Assembly: GCA_037951165.1 (NCBI GenBank)
Contig: JBBDHG010000043.1
Span: forward strand, 1,734,501 to 1,798,500
Length of the DNA stretch: 64,000 nucleotides
Direction: 5' to 3'
Source: Lophius americanus
Taxonomy: Eukaryota; Chordata; Actinopteri; Lophiiformes; Lophiidae
Positions within the stretch are counted from its first letter, which is position 1; every line of letters starts with the position of its first letter. Position numbers and translations under genes: made by a program. Below the pieces are notes generated by a model that did not search any database, was not told the DNA's origin, and saw only the letters and a list, made by a program, of their open reading frames with translations. Shown one piece after another: positions 48,726-64,000 of the stretch.

Positions 48726-51700
48726 TACTTCTTTGGCTTTCAAATTTTACATGTAGAAATGTTAACGACGAGACAGAAGAGAATGTCAGCATCTGAGATA
48801 CAGACACAGGAAGAACGGTCTTGAGAGAGAGAGAGGTTATGTCTTCATCAGCCTTCATTCAATTATTCAGCAGGTGTATAAATATGAACAAAGATGTTGA
48901 TCTCAGAATAGACAGCAAAAGAGGGGAGAATAAGGGGAAGTCACAAAACTGGAGGGAAGGAGTGCATTAGCTCCGATTTACTAGATGACCAGTGTTGGAG
49001 AAAAGAGAGACTGATATCCATAGGGCTTTACAAAGTAGTCCCTGTTAAAGCCACAGCGTCACATCCACACCTCCGTCCGCCGCAGCTCCTGCTGGGATTT
49101 ATAATTATTCACGGTGGAATAAATCCGCCAGCTTATCATAAACCAAATCCTCAGTGTGTGAGATTCATAATAATGTTTTGCTTTTTTTCCCCGGGCCTCG
49201 ACGTTAGCGTGTTTCATCTTGGGAAGGAAGAAAGGGGGGGGGGGTAAATTCGTGCGAGAGGGACAGTTACGTACGGTGCGTCTCCATCATGACGTCGCTC
49301 AAGATCGTAGAGGGGGAGAGGGAAAAAAAAGGAAGGGAGTGTGGTGAATCGGTGTTTCGTCGTTTATGTGGACGCGTTTGTACATAGTGCGTGTATCATT
49401 TTCTGTTTTTTCTTGTCATTTCTTATCTTAGCCACGTGTAACCGCAATACACGGAGAAAAAACCCAATAAGATGCGTTTGGTTTATGTAACGTTCTGTTT
49501 ACGAGCGGATCAGCCGACACACTTAGAGCCATATTAACACAGTCATATGACAGATCGTTTGCAAAGATGTATATTTCTACCAAATAGAGCGACACTCGGC
49601 TCTTCTCGGCGGGTCCTGTCCGAAGGACGCACTCTTATCTCGGCTGAGCGCATTGGAACTAATAGTAAGTACACACGCTTCAGTTTTGCTTTAGGGGCTA
49701 AGATGCTACGATTTCTGCAGCTCCTCTTGTTAGAATGAAAATAATCAATTTCTGTTGTGATCTATGCCATACATATATCAGTTTGAGCTTCAATTTGTTC
49801 TCAAAGGCCATGCAATAACGACCAGAACAGGCCAGATTTGTGAGTTTAGTCTTGCAGCAAAGCTCCACCATCCTGCTTGATTCAGATTTTAACGCCTCTA
49901 AAAGAGATCATTGCATCCTCCATCGTTGCAAACAAAACCCAGGCGGTTCGAGCTGGTGACGTTTTATTCCGGGAGCTACTTTTCATATTATATGGTGGTT
50001 TGTTAATACGAACGGCCTTCCACCACAGGCCATCACGGATTCCCTCGTCAACAGCCGACAAGTAACTACCAGCAGCATACGGTTGGTGGCACCCTTACTG
50101 TGACCCTCACGTATCACTAGTTCATGCTCAGCCATGCAGAAAATGAATCATCTGAGTCCATGTGCATGTAACCCGTGTGGACCTGTCTAAAGCTTGGCCC
50201 ATGCATGCCTCTCAGTGATAGGTGTGAGCCGTTTGTAGCGCTGAAACCGAACGCATCATCTCATTTCCATTGCATCTTGCACTATTTTTCACAGTCAGGG
50301 AAGTGGGGAGTGTCTGTGTATCAGTGGCATAAGAGGTGGACGTGTGTGTGTGTGTGTGTGGCTGGTCTGTAGGTATTTCTGTAACACAGGGCTGCAACGT
50401 TTGGGAGCAGTGAAGGCGCTGTCCGTGGTGCTGAAGCCTTAATTGCATTTAAAGCTCGAGGCTAGTTGACGGCTCCCCACTTCCTTCCTTCCTCACCCCC
50501 CTGTCTGTTCAGTGTTGCTGCAGCCTGATGGAGTTAGCTGGCTTTGTGCTGGTTATAGGCTGTCTAGTTTTCTTTTATCCGGCTCAGTGGGTGATCGCTT
50601 ATTTTAATGACTCCTACTTGGCTGTCCTTCTTTTGTGTGGGCCTTTTCTCTCTGTTGACTCCCATCCCTCCTTCCCACACAAGAGAAAAAAGCTGGAAAC
50701 ACACACCTCCATGCATGGGCCAACACTCTCTCTCTGTTGGTGGTGTCTACCACCTGCATACTTCTTGTCACTGAACTCTAAAAATACGCGGGATAACGCT
50801 AACGAAGTATCCAGCAGGGTTTGTCTGTCTTCCACAAGTATGCCATCTTTCTCCCTCATTGTGGTGCTTTGTTATGCCCCCCTCCACTTCCCAACCAACC
50901 CACTCACTTCACCACACACACATGTTCCACCTCCTTACTGCTTCTTTAACGGTGTACAGTTGTTAATTTTTGTGTGACGCCTTCGTGGAGCAATATTTAT
51001 CATTCAGAACTTCAAATGAGCAGCTACATATAGTGTGTTCATCATTGATATAGTTAGCGGTGGGTCGGTGTCTGTATGTGTTTGGGTTTCTCTTCCTCCT
51101 AGCACTCAAGGCGATGTGGGTCACGGGACTGAAGAGTCTTTTGACTTTTTTCCCTACCACAATGATTCTGAACTCATGAATTCTGCACATTAGGTAGTCA
51201 GTGTGTCAGTGTAGTCATCCTCTTTGTAAAGCAAAAAAAGCTGAGTTAGAAAATCCGTGAGTCCACTTTATTCACTGATATTATTTATCGGGGAACTCTT
51301 CATATTTAACACATCAGTCTAGTTACAGGTGAAATACGCTTGGAAAATGGTGCATAAAACCCTCAGCAAAGTCTGAAATATGGCTTCCAGTGATGTCATT
51401 TGAATCTGCTTCAGACTGTATTAGCAGCTACTAGCATGAGACACCAGAGTATCTCACTGAACCGCCCACTGTTTAGATTCATTGAGGGTAACGTGGGCGC
51501 CACATTACAAACAAGAAGAAGAAGAACCGATGGAATGAAAAAATCTCTGGTTCTGCTTTTTAAATGAATCAAATTGATCATTGTCGGTCTGACAAGGTCA
51601 AGGCGTACAACGTCAAAAAAAAGGAAAGTACTCTTTTTCTAGGTGTCTCCCTCAAGTGTTCACTGAATAAAAAAAGAATTTTAAGAAAATGAAAAAGCTT

Positions 51701-53097
51701 TGTTACTGGGAAAAGAGTTTCATTTCTCTCTAAAAAGAATTTTTTTTCCCAGTCAAGCATGTTTTATACTGAAGTAATTTTATTCTAAGAAAATCCAGCA
51801 AAATATGCTTTAATACATTCCAGCTAATACGGAGCTTTACCAATGGCAACAACAAAAGTTTGTCGATTCTACCAGCAGAATCAAGAAGCTTGTTTTCCAT
51901 ATTTTAATGGTTTCAATATTAATTTACAATAAAACTATCTTTAATATCAGAGCCTCATTGCACTTACAGTACACACATCTTCATTTGAATTTTTTGATGG
52001 CCCATAATGTTCTTTCAGTGGCTGAACTGCTACTCAAGAATTAAAGCCAAGCACAAATCTCATAACATGTTCCCAATTCTTTTTGTTCAATACATTTTCT
52101 CATTATGTATAAGGATATTTGGCATATTTCGTTATGGCTCTCTCCTCAGTGATGATGGCGTGTCAGATCCATAGACGAAGGCTCTATTAGACCTAGAAAT
52201 GAACATATCCTTAGCATGAAAAAATGATTTGCAGTTAAAATAACTATCCAGCCAACACAACACCTGTTACAGTTCAGAAGAGAACTATTGTTAACTAAAG
52301 TGTTTTCATTGCACCTCTTGGTGCTTTTGAAAAGGCAGTGAGAAGGACTTCAGGAAGGTGATTTAAATGATTCAAATTTTTTGTTCTGTTGTTTGCTCTG
52401 GCAAGCAAATCAAATCCACTTAATGTGTGAGGGCTGAACAAGGCTGGTTTACTGGAGAGCCTGGATAACAGTATCACAGTTTGCCTGCCAGTGAATGGTT
52501 GGCCATTGTGCCTCAGAAAGCTGCAAACACACAGAAAAACACACACATCAACCGTGTAGACGAGAACTTTTGTAGCCGTCCTTCGCAAGCTGTTCCAGAA
52601 ACTTTGACATAAAGAAAACTTTGAACATGATGAAGAGCAGTGTGCTTTGCGAACCGAACTTTGGTGAAGGGAGTGACGGAGCTGTTCATTTATTTGTCTT
52701 GGTGTGAAATGTTTGCACGTAGCAAAAAATATCAGTCATCAAAACCTCAAACCTTGTATACATGGCGTATGAAATCCAGCCAAGCTGGCTCGCTACTAAG
52801 CATTGGCTGTTTGCGCTGTAAATACAAATAGGAGGAGAGAGAGAGAATCATCTTGCAGCTCTTCCTCTCTGAGCAAAGCTAGGCACGCTGTGAAGGGAGG
52901 GTTAGATTTAGGGAGGGTCCGATTTAAAAGGAAAGGCAACAGTAGACCTAAACTGTGAGTGAGGAGTAAGTGTGAAACATCAATCCTGTAAAAACATATT
53001 CTCAGTAACCTTTCTTTTTGTCTCCTGTTTCTTCTACCTTTCCCCCCAAAACCCCTCATTTTCTTTTCTTTCCTGCTCTCTCTCCCTTCTCCTGCAG
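48726..53097. other. gabbr1: Upstream region of gabbr1
   Basis: No coding exon recognised. 49.05-49.75 kb is enriched in CpG and carries CRE and E-box motifs, so it may be the gabbr1 promoter with 5' non-coding exon(s). The open frame at 50528-50977 has no family resemblance and is treated as chance. 51.2-52.8 kb is AT-rich and unremarkable. 53040-53097 is a long pyrimidine tract ahead of the first coding exon. Confidence 0.45.
49255..49440 (+). promoter_or_regulatory. gabbr1: CpG stretch with CRE and E-box, candidate gabbr1 promoter
   Basis: TGACGTCG (a CRE-type site) at 49290-49297 and CACGTG at 49433-49438 lie in a CpG-richer patch. CREB/ATF4 control of mammalian GABBR1 promoters is established, which makes the CRE suggestive, but the distance to the first coding exon (3.8 kb) needs an untranslated exon. 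Confidence 0.3.
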
Positions 53098-53105
53098 ATC
53101 CAGAG

Positions 53106-62208
<9,103 letters not shown>

Positions 62209-64000
62209 GTGAGTTTCTATGATCCAGTGGGAATTTTTGGGCTGGTCTTTTAAGTAATTAAATGAAATGATCAAAAATCTCATGCGTACTCAGTGATTTT
62301 AAACATTCTGTACATCAATTACCACCATGACCTGATATTTCTGATTTAAATTCATAATTCATGACAAGAGGCACTTAATAAATCTATTCAATGTTTGTGA
62401 TATTAGTGATTAGTGATGATTAGTTTCACTTGTGAGGTCACAAGTTATTCACTTTTTTCTTTACTGCATAGGAAATAATGCTAATAAAAAGCATATTTAA
62501 AGAGTTAGTAAGACTACTTACTTAAGAGCTGAAATATTCAACCAATTAACATATTAACAGACAATCTTTAACTATTTAAATAATCTGTTGCTTGTTCCAA
62601 TTATTTTCAAAAACTAATGTTTCCAGTTACTTAAATTCAAAGTTTTTAGAAGCTTTCTTTGTTACTGCTAAAACAAGATGATTAGCTTTTGGAAATGAAC
62701 TATATTAAAAACTATAAACTAAATAAACTATATTAGACATTTGATTCAATTTGATTTAACCATAATTGGTTATTCAACAAATGGAGGAAAATTGCATATA
62801 CATTACTCTTAAATCAAGGTTTCATCCAGTTAAATCTAAGGTGATTACATGTGAAAGTTAAATTCAATGTCATATCCATCCATACTGGTAAAAATGGAGA
62901 AACATATATCTCAGGTATGTCCTGGGAGGGGATATCAGCACTAATTTAATCAAAAGTAAGTGAAATACTCACAGAACTGTGTTTAACTTGCTTGTGTCAG
63001 AATATTTCATTCAGTTTGAGTCACTATTTATTTTTGAAAAATGTTACTGAACCTGTTTATAGCATGACCCAGTGGCAGTATGTTTGTGTTAAAGTGTAAG
63101 GGGCCAAGGATGGGGCCCTGGTGGACACCAAAGGTAAAAGGTGCCAACCAGGAGGAGGCATTAACCGTGGCTATTGAGAAAGTCCTCTTCGATAAGTAGA
63201 ACCTTTTGGCATATTTAAGCACGAGGGTCTTACTAAACAGAATTATGTAACTTGATAAAACCAAAAAAGTCGAATAGTTTTATAAAAACATGCTTTACCA
63301 AATGTTTGGTCCCAAACCCCATCATGTGAAAGAAGCATGTGAATGAACTTATACCATATTTAAAACCAACCTAAATGTATTTCAGACCTTGTATGTTTCC
63401 AGCATATTTAAGACTTAATAAAAACAAAAATTCAGATAATCAAGTTTGAGACCTTTGAAGACTGAGGAAACCCTGTTGTGAAAATGATTGATGGCTACAG
63501 CCCGAGTAAATTAATCCAGAGCTCAGCTTTTGCAGCTTGCCTCGGATAAATGAAGACGCTCGGCTTTACAAATGACGACAAAACACCCGGAGCACAGATG
63601 CAAGGCAAAAAACAACAACCCTCAAACGATCCAAGCACTCAATGTGTGATCAACAGAGAGTGGTCTGTAGAATTGGCAAAGGCTGAAATAAAATTGAAAA
63701 CCCGATGTCCCACATGCTAAACTTAACACAGGCTGTATCGTAAATAAATGGTGTTACAATAAAAGGTGAAAATCCCTGACAGCCAGGAGGGTGCACAGTT
63801 GGCTTGTCTGCTGACTGCCTGAGGGAATTTTTTCCAAATTAGTACAAATAAATGACGGGTAAGGAAAAAACTAAATAAATTATGAAACCAAAAAACTGAA
63901 AGAAATATGGTCGCCAACTGGTTATCAGGGGAGTCGTCATGGTAACCAGTTAAAGTAGCTATGGAAACATGGTATTAGAATGTTTGAAAGAGGGGATTAT
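62209..64000 (+). other. gabbr1: gabbr1 intron after sushi 2, to the window edge
   Basis: Begins with the donor CCTCT|GTGAGT. It holds a LINE reverse-transcriptase fragment at 63030-63265. No further exon is seen before the edge. Confidence 0.7.
63030..63265 (-). mobile_element. LINE reverse-transcriptase fragment
   Basis: The minus-strand frame reads NASSWLAPFTFGVHQGPILG, PLHFNTNILPLGHAI, the GVPQGxILGPLLFxxYxLPLG core of an L2-like reverse transcriptase (here GVHQGP). Only this part remains. Same region of the enzyme as the fragment at 35145. Confidence 0.75.

Noticed and set aside
50528..50977. 149-codon ORF on the plus strand with a hydrophobic N-terminus
   Set aside because: No family resemblance, no splice or poly(A) support, and low-complexity Pro/Ser/His-rich later part. 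Its position in the gabbr1 upstream region fits chance.
63028..63264. 78-codon minus-strand ORF as a host gene
   Set aside because: Carries a reverse-transcriptase core motif, so it is a LINE remnant.

Overview
This window is vertebrate nuclear DNA, most likely from a ray-finned (teleost) fish. The evidence is spliced genes with GT-AG introns, vertebrate-type proteins, and repeats typical of teleosts: Tc1/mariner relics, L2-like LINE tails ending in GGATGG repeats, a tRNA-type SINE and long CA, GT and TA microsatellites. No prokaryotic, plasmid or CRISPR features were seen. The species cannot be read from the sequence.

Layout, left to right. (1) 1-1127, minus strand: the first two coding exons of a myomegalin (pde4dip) transcript, running off the left edge. 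(2) 6773-10333, minus strand: complete ppt2 (lysosomal thioesterase, 8 exons, 295 aa). (3) 10.9-12.9 kb: a graveyard holding two pieces of a decayed ORF of a repeated fish family, split by a broken copy of the last exon and 3' flank of dhx16. (4) 13.8-29.2 kb, plus strand: complete dhx16 (spliceosomal DEAH helicase, 20 coding exons, 1056 aa). (5) 31068-32018, plus strand: a single-exon membrane RING-finger ubiquitin ligase. (6) 34009-35559, plus strand: an unrecognised two-exon gene with a perfect CLEAR-type E-box 77 bp upstream. (7) 38441-39956, plus strand: mgat1 (Golgi GlcNAc-transferase I, 442 aa) with an intron inside the coding sequence. (8) 43356-47208, plus strand: sh3bp5l (429 aa, 6 coding exons). 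(9) 53106-62208 onward, plus strand: the 5' exons of gabbr1 (GABA-B receptor subunit 1, sushi-bearing 1a form), running off the right edge.

The genes do not form a pathway. The neighbourhood is informative, because ppt2, dhx16 and gabbr1 have human orthologues in or beside the MHC on 6p21-22, and myomegalin lies in the chromosome 1 part of the MHC paralogon. I therefore read the window as a rearranged teleost segment of MHC-linked ancestry. Coding exons were joined by hand from splice sites, phase and remembered family sequence. All five complete known models keep frame and come out at family length. I found no clear undescribed molecular system. The best leads are the unrecognised gene at 34 kb and the dhx16 terminal-exon duplication.
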